From the NCBI GenBank assembly GCA_945893365.1, contig CAMDED010000030.1:1-60287 (forward strand): a stretch of 60,287 nucleotides of DNA. The letters run 5' to 3'. Source of the stretch: Candidatus Sulfopaludibacter sp. SbA3. GTDB taxonomy: Bacteria; Acidobacteriota; Terriglobia; Bryobacterales; Bryobacteraceae. The position numbers and the translations under genes were made by a program. Below the pieces are notes generated by a model. It made no database searches and was not told the origin of the DNA. It saw only the letters and a program-made list of their open reading frames with translations. Shown here one piece after another: positions 17,081 to 26,477 of the stretch (positions are counted from its first letter, which is position 1; each line of letters starts with the position of its first letter).

Positions 17081-18943
17081 CTACTTCACGCTGATTCTGA
17101 GCGAATAACTGCCGCTGACGAGCAGGTCGAAGGGGAGCGACGCCTGTTCGGCGGCGGTTTCGCCGGAGGTCACGAGCGGACGGCTGGAAGCGCGCCCCGC
17201 CTGCATCACGTTCAGAACGGACGCGGGCAGGTCGGGCATGGTCTTGTCGTCGTAGTAGGCCGTTGGCGTGGCATGCACGAGCGATACATACAGCTTGTTG
17301 TTCGAGCGTTCCTGGTTGATCAGAGAAACCGTCTGGGGAAGATCGATAAAGCGGTTCTGAAATCCAGCCGCGCTCTGCATCCGGTTGGAGGTGTCGGCAT
17401 CCGCCAACAAGATGCGGTGATCCCCTCTGGCCAGCCCATCGGGAATTTTCACGTGAAACGCCCTCTCGATGCGTTCGCCGCGGTAAGGCCGCAGAAACAC
17501 CTTGCCGGACACCGTTTCACCGGCGCGTACTTCGCTGCGGTCCACCCACGCGTTCTCAATCGCGGCGACGCGGCGCTGCGGCAGCAGATCTACCCTCACG
17601 GTAACGCGCTTCAGTTTCGGCGTCTTGACGGCATTGAGGAACAGGCGGTTGAACTTGTCGCCCCACCATCCCGCCAGAATCATGGGGGCGGGCATTGGCA
17701 GTTCGCCGGATGCCTGCATCGTGGACAGTGCGATGTTCGGATGCCCGTCGAGCTCCACTTGACCGCTCAGGCGGTAGGTGGCTTCATCCATGAATTCGTT
17801 CAGTCCCGAAATCGAGTTGAAGAGCGTGAGCATCATCAGGAAGGGGGTCCACTTCTGCTGCACGAAGATGTTGAACTTGAAATTCTTGCTCGAAAGAACC
17901 TTGGTATCGCCGCCGAAGGAGCGCACATCGACGGTAACGGGAATCATCTCCGATTCCTCGCCGAGCTCGCCCATGATGCCGCTGTGGCGGTCCTGACGCA
18001 GGGTGCCGACGATCTCGGTGGCATTCGCGAACTTGTTCGGCTGAAAGGCGGAGGACAGAACCATCAGCACTTCGCCCTTGCTCATCGGCATGTTCACGGG
18101 GCCCAGATTGAAGAAGGGGTGTCCGAAACCGAGGACTCGTTTTCCGTCATTGTAGGTAACGGTGCCGAGTCCGGTGACGCTCATGTCGCCCGAAACGAGC
18201 ACGCCCGCGATCGAATCTCCCGGTTGCAGCGATTTCTCCCAGCCAGCCGCCGGTTTCGCTGTGTGAATCGCGCTGCCGGCCCCTCCCTGGACAGTCGAAA
18301 TTCCCATCTGTTGAAACATCGGGCCGAATTCGCGCAGGACTCCTTCGTGAAACCCGGAAAAGGAGAGAGGCGCTTCGATGGGAATCATCATGGGTTGTTG
18401 TTGCACCAATGCCGGCGACGCTCCCGCGGCCACTACCCGCGCCAACATTTCGCCGGGAACCATCGCGGCGCGCCTTTGCGCGCCGGGCTTATCCGGCGTA
18501 CGGGCGTCGGAGGGGCGCGACTCGTCAATGTCGTTGATTTCAAGCATCAGCTCGATCGGCGTGATGCCGCAGATCGCGTCCGGAGAGAACACGCTCATCC
18601 GCAAGGCCACGGCTCCAATGAGCTTGCCTCCGATGTACACGGGGCTCCCGCTCATTCCGCCCGCCACGTTGGTGCGCTGCGCCTTGCCGCCCATCTTGCC
18701 GATGATGATGTCCTGTTTCGGTCCCCAGGCGTTCTTCCAGAGACCGATGATCTCAACCGGCACCGCCTCCGGGACCGTCCCTTCGAAGACGGTCCATGCC
18801 GTGCCCTTCATGCCGGGTTTGAGCTCCGACGATTTGAGGATCTCGACTTTGCCGGAAGTGGGGCGCTTCATCGGCGCGTCTTGTGAAGCGGCCGGGACAA
18901 GAGCGGCGAACGCAACCAGCACTGCGGCGAATAAGGGTTTCAT
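17081..18943 (-). CDS. SpoIVB peptidase S55-like secreted protein
   Basis: This 620-residue protein has a signal peptide (MKPLFAAVLVAFAALVPAAS) and, at 95-101, the GGMSGSP signature of the SpoIVB (S55) serine peptidase family within NVAGGMSGSPVYIGGKLIGAVAL. A PDZ-like stretch and a long beta-rich region follow. In sporulating Firmicutes SpoIVB activates a sigma factor, but acidobacterial homologues are large and of unknown role. ATG 18943 is chosen because it begins the signal peptide and has AGGA 6 bases before it; the frame is open further upstream without a leader. It is followed on the same strand by the propeller protein, possibly a partner or substrate. Confidence 0.78.
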   Translation of the reverse strand: MKPLFAAVLVAFAALVPAASQDAPMKRPTSGKVEILKSSELKPGMKGTAWTVFEGTVPEAVPVEIIGLWKNAWGPKQDIIIGKMGGKAQRTNVAGGMSGSPVYIGGKLIGAVALRMSVFSPDAICGITPIELMLEINDIDESRPSDARTPDKPGAQRRAAMVPGEMLARVVAAGASPALVQQQPMMIPIEAPLSFSGFHEGVLREFGPMFQQMGISTVQGGAGSAIHTAKPAAGWEKSLQPGDSIAGVLVSGDMSVTGLGTVTYNDGKRVLGFGHPFFNLGPVNMPMSKGEVLMVLSSAFQPNKFANATEIVGTLRQDRHSGIMGELGEESEMIPVTVDVRSFGGDTKVLSSKNFKFNIFVQQKWTPFLMMLTLFNSISGLNEFMDEATYRLSGQVELDGHPNIALSTMQASGELPMPAPMILAGWWGDKFNRLFLNAVKTPKLKRVTVRVDLLPQRRVAAIENAWVDRSEVRAGETVSGKVFLRPYRGERIERAFHVKIPDGLARGDHRILLADADTSNRMQSAAGFQNRFIDLPQTVSLINQERSNNKLYVSLVHATPTAYYDDKTMPDLPASVLNVMQAGRASSRPLVTSGETAAEQASLPFDLLVSGSYSLRISVK

Positions 18944-18988
18944 TAATTTCCTGGGAAGACTCCGTTCTTCTATTGTACTATGGAGTAT

Positions 18989-19252
18989 ATGAAGGCCTTC
19001 GAGTTCTACGCGGACACAGACCCCAAGGCCCTGGAGGTGTTTCTTCAGATACATAGAGAGCGGTCCGGCGGAGAGAAATTCGCCGATGTGTTCGAAATGG
19101 GCGAAATGATTCGTCAGCTCACGGAAGCAAATATCCGCCGGGAGCATCCGGAGGCGACGGACCGTGAGGTATTCCTGCGCGCCGCCGCGCGGCGGCTTGA
19201 CAGCGAAACCATGCGGAAAGTGTACGGTTGGCCGGAAGACACCGCTCAATGA
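18989..19252 (+). CDS. Small protein paired with nucleotidyltransferase
   Basis: A mostly helical, acidic protein of about 87 residues: DTDPKALEVFLQIHRERSGGEKFADVFEMGEMIRQL, then REHPEATDREVFLRAAARRL, ending near VYGWPE. I have seen this arrangement as a conserved small protein next to DUF6036-like nucleotidyltransferases, but I cannot name a family. ATG 18989 has GGAG just before it; ATG 18980 is possible. It precedes the nucleotidyltransferase by 13 bases on the same strand. Together they have the layout of a two-gene toxin-antitoxin or regulatory module, with this as the candidate partner or antitoxin. Confidence 0.65.
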   Translation: MKAFEFYADTDPKALEVFLQIHRERSGGEKFADVFEMGEMIRQLTEANIRREHPEATDREVFLRAAARRLDSETMRKVYGWPEDTAQ

Positions 19253-19265
19253 ACCTCACGGCGGA

Positions 19266-19832
19266 ATGAGCCTCGCCGTCGGATTCAAACGTCTTATCGG
19301 CGTGCTGGATTCCCTCGGTGTGCCTTATCTTGTCGGCGGTTCCGTGGCGAGCTCCGTTCACGGCATTCCCCGGCTCACGAACGATGTCGATCTGGTCGCC
19401 GACATCAAATGGAATAAGGTAGAAGCGCTCGCGGCCGCCTTGCAGCCGGATTTCTACGCGGACGAAGACATCATAAAGTCCGCAACTAGACATGGCCGGT
19501 CATTCAATCTGATTCATTTCAAGAGCGCCTACAAGTTCGACGTTTTTCCTCTTGCCGGCAGCCGGTTCCGGGAGTCCGAGTTCACCCGCCGCGTCATGAC
19601 CATGTCGCCCCAGTTTGGCGATCTCCGGTTTCCAGTGGCGTCCGCCGAAGACACCGTGCTCAGCAAGCTTGAATGGTTCCGTTTGGGAGGGGAAATTTCG
19701 GACCGGCAGTGGAACGACATTATCGGCGTCATTCGCGTCCGGGCGGGACGACTCGATCTCGACTACCTCCGCCGTTGGGCAGTCGAACTGCGCGTGTCCG
19801 ATCTGCTTGAGCGCGCGCTTTCACAGCCCTAG
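19266..19832 (+). CDS. Nucleotidyltransferase-fold protein (DUF6036/AbiEii-like)
   Basis: The 188-residue protein shows the nucleotidyltransferase fold: VGGSVAS at 23-29 (the hGGS motif), then RLTNDVDLVAD with D40 and D42 as the metal-binding aspartates, and a later third acidic position in FKSAYKFDVFPLAG. The C-terminal helices (SAEDTVLSKLEWFRLGGE) resemble AbiEii/DUF6036-type enzymes. Such proteins transfer nucleotides to tRNA or proteins, and some are toxins. ATG 19266 was chosen because the family fold starts there and it follows the partner gene closely. It is convergent with the HAD gene, with only 2 bases between the stops. Confidence 0.78.
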   Translation: MSLAVGFKRLIGVLDSLGVPYLVGGSVASSVHGIPRLTNDVDLVADIKWNKVEALAAALQPDFYADEDIIKSATRHGRSFNLIHFKSAYKFDVFPLAGSRFRESEFTRRVMTMSPQFGDLRFPVASAEDTVLSKLEWFRLGGEISDRQWNDIIGVIRVRAGRLDLDYLRRWAVELRVSDLLERALSQP

Positions 19833-19834
19833 AC

Positions 19835-20443
19835 TCACAAGCCTAACGCGGCGCGCACGCGGGTTGGCACTTCATCCGGATGCGTCACTTCCAGTACGTC
19901 GAACCCGGCCGCGCGGCCGCTTGAAATTCCAGCCACCGAATCTTCCACCACCAGCGGGTTCCGCGCTCCCAGACGCGCCGCGGCCAGCAGATAGGGCTCC
20001 GGATCGGGCTTGCGCCTCGTGACATCCTCGCCGAATACGAGCGCGTGCATGAATTCATGCACGCCCGCTTTCCACAAGACCGGCTCGACTTCCAGCCTGC
20101 CGCTCGACGTCACAACCGCCAGTTTGCACTCGCGCAGGGACCGAATCATCTCCACCATTTCCGGCGTCAAGGGATCGAGTTCCGCCATCTTGGAACGGAA
20201 CGTATTCTTCTTCCGCGCATAGCACTCGGTGAGCGTGTCCGGCTCAATCGGCGGAACTGCCAGCGACCCGAAGTAGTTCAACAACTCGCGGTCCGAGATC
20301 CCGACACAATTATTCTTGTAGCCTTCCCAACTGATCGACACGCCAACCGGGCGAAGGGTCTCCACCCAGGCATCGAAATGGACGGGTTCGGAATCGACAA
20401 GGACTCCATCGAAGTCGAACAACACGGCATCATAGGTAGGCAT
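19835..20443 (-). CDS. HAD-family phosphatase (beta-phosphoglucomutase-like)
   Basis: This 202-residue protein carries all four HAD motifs: motif I DFDGVLVDSEP with the nucleophile Asp and acid/base Asp, motif II threonine/serine in VVTSSGR, motif III Lys in RRKPDPEPYLLAA, and motif IV VVEDSVAGISSGRAAG. A helical cap lies between motifs I and II, as in the beta-phosphoglucomutase/phosphoglycolate phosphatase group. Substrate is probably a small sugar or glycolate phosphate. The ATG begins the motif-I strand. Upstream lies the scar of a mobile element, so its former neighbours are broken. Confidence 0.88.
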   Translation of the reverse strand: MPTYDAVLFDFDGVLVDSEPVHFDAWVETLRPVGVSISWEGYKNNCVGISDRELLNYFGSLAVPPIEPDTLTECYARKKNTFRSKMAELDPLTPEMVEMIRSLRECKLAVVTSSGRLEVEPVLWKAGVHEFMHALVFGEDVTRRKPDPEPYLLAAARLGARNPLVVEDSVAGISSGRAAGFDVLEVTHPDEVPTRVRAALGL

Positions 20444-20460
20444 CGGGCGGCAGGGTCCAA

Positions 20461-20520
20461 TCAGCGCTTCAGCACGCGGGTAAGAAACTCTTCCATCTTC
20501 TTTAATGTGGGAGCCTCTTT
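20461..20520 (-). pseudogene. C-terminal tail of an unidentified gene
   Basis: Read on the minus strand, this segment ends in EAPTLKKMEEFLTRVLKR followed by a stop 17 bases before the HAD start. The amphipathic, basic ending looks like the true C-terminus of a larger enzyme, such as an alpha/beta hydrolase. Its upstream part is missing; an AT-rich stretch and the IS remnant take its place. This is an inference from a very short piece. Confidence 0.3.
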
Positions 20521-20632
20521 CAAAATTCAATTAAAACAAAACGTATAGGCAGTGTTGTATGGAGGGAACTTCCAGCCTAAAATGGGATTTCGAAGCCAAT
20601 CCTAAAACCGGAAGGATTCCGCCATCCTCCTT

Positions 20633-21184
20633 ATGAAGCTTACTCTTTCCGCACAGTTGAATCAATTCATGCGGGTTCCGCAGGGGGGGCTTTGTTCCCG
20701 ACGCTGCAGGAGGACTTAGGGCTTTTGACGGAGAAGCAACGGCGACGGGTGGCGGTGCTCAGCATGATTCGCATCAATGGGCAGGGTCGCGTGTTGGACT
20801 GGCTGGGTGGGCCGACCAGGCAAGGACCGCCGGGCAATAGCGCGGGTCTTTGTAGCCAAAGCGGTGTACAACATGAGCACGATGCGGCAATTGCTGGAGC
20901 GTTTGTCGGCCTACGCGGCGTTGCGGCGGATCCGCGGTTGGGAAAGCCCGCGCGAGATCCCCCATGAATCGAAGCTCCCTCGCGCGTTCACCGATTTTGC
21001 CGGGACCCAACCTCCGCGGCAACTGAATGAGTCGCTCATCGAAGAGACGCTAAAGGACCGGCTGATTGGACAAGTCTCGCGCGATTCCACCGAGCTAGAA
21101 GCCCGCGAAAAACCGCGCCGGGATGCGGCGCGGAAGACGGAGTTGCAAGCGGAAGTGAGACGCCGCAACCGGCTGCGCACATAA
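20633..21184 (+). pseudogene. IS5-like transposase remnant, frameshifted and truncated
   Basis: The translated pieces line up with the N-terminal third of an IS5-type transposase: FPTLQEDLGLLTEKQRRRVAVLSMIRI, then in another frame GRPGKDRRAIARVFVAKAVYN, LLERLSAYAALRRIRGWE, IPHESKLPRAFTDFA and finally LIGQVSRDSTELEARE, where the first catalytic Asp region (SRDST) appears. The frame goes 2-1-2: one shift lies in the run of seven G near 20682 and another near 20770. The DDE domain is absent after about 21184. The element must be dead. It lies between a gene tail and a broken GDPD gene. Confidence 0.8.
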
Positions 21185-21479
21185 GGACCTCTTCGCAAGA
21201 CGGCGGAGGCACGCCACGAAAAGCTTCGCCGAACTTGATACCCGCGTCGAACTTCAGAATCCGGGCGAGCGTCAGATCCTTCACGCTGCCGCTGCCGGTG
21301 GTTTGCGAGTCAGCCGTCGGATCGTGCATCACGACCAGTTTTCCGTCCGCCGTTGTGCGCACGTCGACCTCGACATAGTCGGCCCCGGAGCGGATCGCGG
21401 CTTCATATGCGGGCAGCGTGTTTTCCGGATGGTGGAAATGTTCACCCCGGTGGGCGATGACGGCGATCGTCGATTCCGC
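21185..21479 (-). pseudogene. Glycerophosphodiester phosphodiesterase fragment
   Basis: About 98 codons encode the N-terminal part of a GDPD enzyme: VIAHRGEHFHHPENTLPAYEAAI with the catalytic HRG, then GADYVEVDVRTTADGKLVVMHDPT with the metal-binding E-x-D and the second catalytic His, and finally FRGVPPPSCEEVL. The protein then runs into the IS remnant and the other 150 residues are missing. There is no ATG, GTG or TTG between the preceding M28 stop (TAG 21482-21480, in the same frame) and VIAHRG. So the gene has lost both its start and its end. The intact enzyme would release glycerol-3-phosphate from phosphodiesters. Confidence 0.75.
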
Positions 21480-23130
21480 CTATTTCAGCATCGCCTCGCG
21501 CTTTGCCTTGAATTCGGTACCCGGCTTCCATTCGGGAAACTTCTCGGCCTCGGCCACGCGATATCCCACCTGGAACAGCAATCGAGTGTCTTCCACGGCG
21601 CCGGACAAATCCCAGTCCGGTTTCACTTCGTCGGACACTTTGTGATAGTCGTTATTCGTGTACTCATCCCGCTTTTTCCGGCTGTACTCAGCGGGCTTTC
21701 CGATGAACTCAGTGCCCGAATCCGGGTCGAGCGCCGGGACGCCTTGTTTCGCGAACTCGAAGTGATCCGAACGATAGAAGAATCCCTTTTCGGGTTCGGC
21801 GTCCGGCTTCACGGTACGCCCTTGTTCAGCCGCGACGGCCGCGGCGACGTCGTCAAGCGTCGAATTCCCAAGGCCCACGAGCACGATGTCCTTCGTCCGG
21901 CCCCACTGGTTCATGCCGTCCATGTTGATATCCGCGACCGTGCTCTTCAGCGGATACAACGGATTCTCGGCGTAGTATTTCGCGCCGAGCAGACCCTTCT
22001 CCTCAGCCGTAACCGCAAGGAACAGGATGGAGCGTTTCGGAGGCGAGGCCAACTTCGAGAACGCATTCGCAAGTTCAAGCAGGCACGCCACACCGGACGC
22101 GTTGTCGATCGCGCCGTTCGAAATCTGGTCGCCCGTCAGAGATTCGTCCCGTCCCAGATGGTCCCAGTGCGCCGTGTATACGACGTACTCATCCTTCTTC
22201 GCGCTTCCATCGATCTTGGCCACGACGTTCTTTGAAAACACTTCGCGCATCGTGTTGTTCACCGTGAAGCTCGCCTTCGCCTTCAAATCGACCGGCTTGA
22301 AGTCCCGGCTGAGCGCGGCTTTCTTGAGCACGCCCAGATCCTGTCCGGCCGCCGCGAACAGCGCCGCCGCTTTCTCGAAGCCGATCCAGGATTCGATCCC
22401 GACGCGCCCGGCGTTCTTATCGGGGCTTTGGATCTCGAAGTTCTCCCGTCCCCAGCTTCCTTGCACCACGGAGAACGGGTAGCCCGCCGGCCCGGTCTCG
22501 TGAATCAGGATGGCCGCCGCCGCGCCCTTCTCGGTCGCGATCTCGTACTTATACGTCCACCGCCCGTAGTAAGTCATCGCGCGGCCCTTGAAGATCTTCT
22601 CATCGAGCTTCGTGGGATCGTTCGGATCGGGCACGGCGGGATCGTTCACGAGCATCACGATGGTCTTCCCCTTGACGTCCACGCCCTTGTAGTCGTCCCA
22701 TCCATATTCGGGAGCGACAACCCCGTAGCCGACGAACACGACCTCCGAATTTTCCACTTTCACGGCCGGCGAAAAGCGGCGCGACACCACGACCATGTCG
22801 TCCTTTAAGGGAGAGCTTGAAGGGCTTGCCGCTAGCGGTGATGGACACCGTCGCGGCGGACTTGAGACCCATGAGCGGGACCTTCTGGATGAAGGTGCCG
22901 TCCGGATTCCCCGGCTTCAATCCCGCATTTTTAAAGGCGGACGTGATGTAGTCGACACTCAGTTCCTCGCCCTTGGTGGCGGGGGCGCGGCCCTCGAATT
23001 CGTCCGACGACAGCGCGCGGATATGCGCGAGCAGCCCGGGCGCGCCGATGCGTTCGAGAGCCTCCGCCACATTGTTTGACTTCTTGCAGGAGGCTGCGAA
23101 TAGGAGGAGTAGAAGGGTATATCTGCGCAT
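21480..23130 (-). pseudogene. M28 zinc peptidase with one internal frameshift
   Basis: Two overlapping frames encode one protein. The first (23130 to about 22804) has a lipoprotein-like signal (MRRYTLLLLLFAASC) and a PA-type insert beginning; the second (about 22803 to 21480) continues it and carries the M28 zinc centre: [37 protein letters not shown] with the catalytic Glu pair, NMDGMN, and RSDHFEF. The join lies at CTTAAAGGACGAC, where dropping one G restores LKDDMVVVS. This is either an inactivating mutation, a sequencing error or a programmed +1 shift. If intact, it would be a secreted or lipid-anchored aminopeptidase of about 549 residues. It is divergent from the VOC gene. Confidence 0.82.
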
Positions 23131-23167
23131 TCCTTTATCATGCTACGCTACCCATTGAGATAATTCC

Positions 23168-24010
23168 ATGCGAACCTTTCACCTTCTAACAACCGTCCTG
23201 ACAACCGCCGTTCTCTTCTCGGCCAAATTGACGGCGCAGCTTCCTCCTCCAAATGAAGCGGGCGCGGCTATGGGCCATCTGCATCTTATGGCGAAAGACA
23301 CCGACGCTCAGCGGAAGTTCTGGGTCGATGTGATGGGCGCGAAGCTCACCAAACTGGGACAGGCGGACGTCTTCAAATTCCCCGGCGTGCTGGTGATGGC
23401 GCGGAAAGGCAGTCCTTCGGGCGGCACGAAAGGGTCGGTGGTAAATCATCTTGGATTCCAGGTTCCGAACGTGAAGGAATGGGTTGCGGCGGCGAAGGCT
23501 CGCGGTGCGAGTATTGTCACTGCCACTGAGGTGGCGCAAGCGAAGGGCGAATACTGGTTTAACCCGGGGGTCCAGACCTATCAGGCGTTTGTGATGGGGC
23601 CGGACGAAGTGAAGATTGAGATCAGCGAAGTTCCCAGCATGAAGGAGCCGATTGCGCACCATCACATTCACTTCTACAATCCGGCCGTCGACGCGACGAA
23701 GGCGTGGTATGTGAAGACTTTCGGTGGCGTACCCGGAAAGCGCGGGCCTTTCGAGTGTGCGGACGTTCCGGGCGTGAATCTCAGCTTCTCCGCCGAGACC
23801 GAGAAGAACCTGCCGACGAAGGGGCGGTCGCTCGATCACATCGGCTTCGAGATCCGCGGCCTGGAAGCGTTTTGCAAGAAGCTCGAAGCGTCGGGCCTGA
23901 AATTCGACCAGCGATATACGAAGGTTCCCGCGCTCGGCATCGCGGTGGCGTTTTTTACGGACCCGTGGGGCACGTACGTCGAGCTCACCGAGGGCCTCAA
24001 TAAGCTGTAG
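23168..24010 (+). CDS. Secreted two-domain VOC (glyoxalase-fold) protein
   Basis: The 280-residue product has a signal peptide (MRTFHLLTTVLTTAVLFSAKLTAQ) and two vicinal-oxygen-chelate domains: the first near 34-150 (GHLHLMAKDTDAQRKFWVDVMGA) and the second near 160-278 (HHHIHFYNPAVDATKAWYVKTFGG, closing with YVELTEG). Metal-ligand positions typical of the fold, His at the first strand and Glu near the end, are present in the second domain. Exported VOC proteins are common in Acidobacteriota; their substrates are unknown. It has no close co-directional partner: the M28 gene lies divergently and the LysR gene starts 160 bases later. Confidence 0.78.
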   Translation: MRTFHLLTTVLTTAVLFSAKLTAQLPPPNEAGAAMGHLHLMAKDTDAQRKFWVDVMGAKLTKLGQADVFKFPGVLVMARKGSPSGGTKGSVVNHLGFQVPNVKEWVAAAKARGASIVTATEVAQAKGEYWFNPGVQTYQAFVMGPDEVKIEISEVPSMKEPIAHHHIHFYNPAVDATKAWYVKTFGGVPGKRGPFECADVPGVNLSFSAETEKNLPTKGRSLDHIGFEIRGLEAFCKKLEASGLKFDQRYTKVPALGIAVAFFTDPWGTYVELTEGLNKL

Positions 24011-24170
24011 GGGCGCTGTGGCCTCGGCTGGCCGCATCGCGGACGAGCCATCGAGTCGGCTTCTGAGCGCTTCCATCCACCGAGGAAGGCTCTGAAAGGC
24101 CAAACTCAGTCCATCGGCAAATAGATCATCCGGGTCGCCTTGCTCGAAAAAGCCGAGGTATGATCGAAGG

Positions 24171-25079
24171 GTGGAATGGCTCAACTATCACCACCTGCTT
24201 TATTTCTGGATGGTGGCGCGGGAGGGTAGCATCGCCAAGGCAAGCAAGCAGTTGCTGCTTGCGCAACCCACGATCACCGGACAAATACGCGCCCTCGAAG
24301 GCAGTCTCGGCCAGAAGCTCTTCGCCCGGTCCGGGCGCAACCTCGTGCTTACCGAGGTGGGTCGCCTCGTCTACCGTTACGCGAACGAGATATTCTCGCT
24401 GGGCCGCGAACTGACCGACGTCCTCAAGGGGCGGCCGGCGGAGCGTCCCGTTCGCCTGGTTGTGGGCGTATCGGATGCGATGCCCAAACTGATTGCGTTC
24501 CTGCTCCTGCAACCCGCACTCAAGCTCTCAGACCCCGTGCAGATTATCTGCCATGAGGACCATCCGGAACGGTTGCTGGCGGAACTGGCGACCTTCGAGC
24601 TCGACCTGGTTTTGACGGACGCGCCGGTAGGCCCCTTGGCTCGCGTGCGAGCCTTCAGCCACCTGCTTGGCAGTTGTGGGATCTCTCTATTCGGCACAGC
24701 GGCGGTAGCCGCCAAGTACCGGAAAGGCTTTCCTGCCTCGCTCGATGGCGCACCCTTTCTGCTCCCGGCGGAGAATGCCGTGCTTCGACGCTCCCTGGAG
24801 CAATGGTTTCGGGCACAGGGAATTTCCCCCCGCGTGGTGGGAGAGTTCAAGGACAGCGCGCTTCTGAAGACCTTCGGGCAAGCCGGAATTGGCGTTTTCG
24901 CCGCTCCCGCGGTGACTGAGAAAGATGTCAAGCGGCAATACGGTGTGTCCGTACTCGGCCGGACGGATTCCGTGATCGAGAGGTTCTATGCGATCACGGT
25001 CGACCGCAAGCTAAAGCATCCGGCCGTAGTGGCGATCGCCGAAGCAGCTCACGACCAACTGTTTCGCCGGGCCCGGTAA
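24171..25079 (+). CDS. LysR-family regulator, NhaR-like
   Basis: This 302-residue protein starts with LNYHHLLYFWMVAREGSIAKASKQLLLAQPTITGQIRALE, a winged helix-turn-helix closely matching the NhaR type, and continues with a periplasmic-binding-like effector domain (about 90-295). NhaR activates the sodium/proton antiporter gene in enteric bacteria, but no antiporter gene is nearby, so the target is unknown. GTG 24171 starts the protein with GAAGG just before it. It is convergent with the DUF1552 gene. The domains are full length and no defect is visible. Confidence 0.88.
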   Translation: MEWLNYHHLLYFWMVAREGSIAKASKQLLLAQPTITGQIRALEGSLGQKLFARSGRNLVLTEVGRLVYRYANEIFSLGRELTDVLKGRPAERPVRLVVGVSDAMPKLIAFLLLQPALKLSDPVQIICHEDHPERLLAELATFELDLVLTDAPVGPLARVRAFSHLLGSCGISLFGTAAVAAKYRKGFPASLDGAPFLLPAENAVLRRSLEQWFRAQGISPRVVGEFKDSALLKTFGQAGIGVFAAPAVTEKDVKRQYGVSVLGRTDSVIERFYAITVDRKLKHPAVVAIAEAAHDQLFRRAR

Positions 25080-25162
25080 GAAACCCTGGTGCGCCAAGGG
25101 CAGCCTGACTGATCTTTGGGAGACGAACGCGATCGGGGCCGGCTCGACCGCTGGATTTCGGA

Positions 25163-26476
25163 CTACACCAGTTCGCTGAGCTTGCGTTCGGCAGTCGGAA
25201 ACGCGCCGATATCCGCCTTCATCACTTCGTCGGCTATCGTCAGGTAAAGGTCGCCCAGCGTGCCCGTTGTGCGCGTGTGAGTGCCCATTTTCAAGCCGCC
25301 CGCGTGCCCCGCGACAATCAGCGCCAGATTGTTGTTCTTGTGAGCGTTCGCTTCGGCGTGCTCATGGACGAACACCAGCGCCGTGTGGTCGAGCAGGGTA
25401 CCGTCGCCCTCAGGCGTCGCCTTCAGCTTTTGGACGAGATAGGCAAACTCCTCCACGTGCCAGCGGCAGATGTCGCGAAGAATACGCATGCCGCGCGGAG
25501 TCTCGACGCCGTTGTGCGTGTACTCATGGTGCCTTTGCGAGGTGTGTCCAAGCCACGGGAAGCGTGAAAGTCCCTGGCACTTGGTCAACATGTAGGATGC
25601 CACGCGCGTCTGGCCCGAAGCGAACGCATGTACCAGAAGATCGCTCTGCAGCTTCGCGATGCGCGGCCAGTCCTTCAAATCGCCGCCCTCGGCCGGGCGC
25701 TCCACCACACGCGAATACTCCGGCGGCAGGCTCGCGATCGACTGCTCCAAGTCCCGCACCGAAGTGAGATATTCATCCACCCGTTCCCGATCGTTTCGGC
25801 CCAGCTTCGATTTGAGCGCCGACGTGTCTTCGCGCACCGCGTCAAGGATGCTCTTCTGCCGGTTCACCCAGGAGGCTTCCTTCCTGCCGAACAGACGGTC
25901 GAACAGGTTGTGCGGAATCATCTCCGGCGGCAAGGGACGGTCGCGATCCGCCCAGCTCAGGTTGCGTTGGATGCTTTCGCCGAACGATTCCTGACAGACG
26001 CCGATCTCGAGCGAGCGAAAGCGCGAATTCCCGCCGATCTTCTTCGCAATCGCCTGATCGATGGAAGGCCCGCCCGCGCCCCTGCCGGTGAATACCTGGC
26101 CGGAAACGAGAGCGCTCATCGAAGGATAGTGGCTGTTGCCGGGGCCGGGGAGACGCGCGGCCGGACTGTCGAGCCCGGTGACCACGTGAATGTCGCCGCG
26201 AAGCGCGGCGAGCGGGCGCAGGCAGGGAGTAAATTCGAACTCCGGACCGGTTTCACGTGGAACCCAATACTTCTCGCCGATGCCGTTGCCGTTAAACCAG
26301 AGCACGAATCGGGATTCAATCTTCGCCGTTCCGTTTGCGCCCGGCCCCGCGGCATAGGCCGTTCCGTTGGCGTTAAACATGGCGTCGAGCGCCGGCAGGC
26401 CGACGCGCACTGCCGTACCCGCAAGGCCGGCACCCCTCAGAAACGTGCGGCGGGAAAGCGAAGTGGCGATCGCCAT
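25163..26476 (-). CDS. DUF1552 protein with Tat signal
   Basis: A 437-residue exported protein. The N-terminus [26 protein letters not shown] is a twin-arginine signal, followed by the DUF1552 body ([104 protein letters not shown]). The last motif resembles the metal-binding region of sulfatase/alkaline-phosphatase-like enzymes; function is not established. It starts 1 base after the DUF1592 stop, so the two are one operon, as is usual in Planctomycetota and Acidobacteriota. A close paralogue is encoded at 44118-45416. Confidence 0.88.
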   Translation of the reverse strand: MAIATSLSRRTFLRGAGLAGTAVRVGLPALDAMFNANGTAYAAGPGANGTAKIESRFVLWFNGNGIGEKYWVPRETGPEFEFTPCLRPLAALRGDIHVVTGLDSPAARLPGPGNSHYPSMSALVSGQVFTGRGAGGPSIDQAIAKKIGGNSRFRSLEIGVCQESFGESIQRNLSWADRDRPLPPEMIPHNLFDRLFGRKEASWVNRQKSILDAVREDTSALKSKLGRNDRERVDEYLTSVRDLEQSIASLPPEYSRVVERPAEGGDLKDWPRIAKLQSDLLVHAFASGQTRVASYMLTKCQGLSRFPWLGHTSQRHHEYTHNGVETPRGMRILRDICRWHVEEFAYLVQKLKATPEGDGTLLDHTALVFVHEHAEANAHKNNNLALIVAGHAGGLKMGTHTRTTGTLGDLYLTIADEVMKADIGAFPTAERKLSELV

Positions 26477-26477
26477 G

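Noticed and set aside
17273-18886. 537-codon plus-strand frame opposite the S55-like gene
   Set aside because: Composition-driven antisense frame; the minus strand carries the GGMSGSP signature and a signal peptide.
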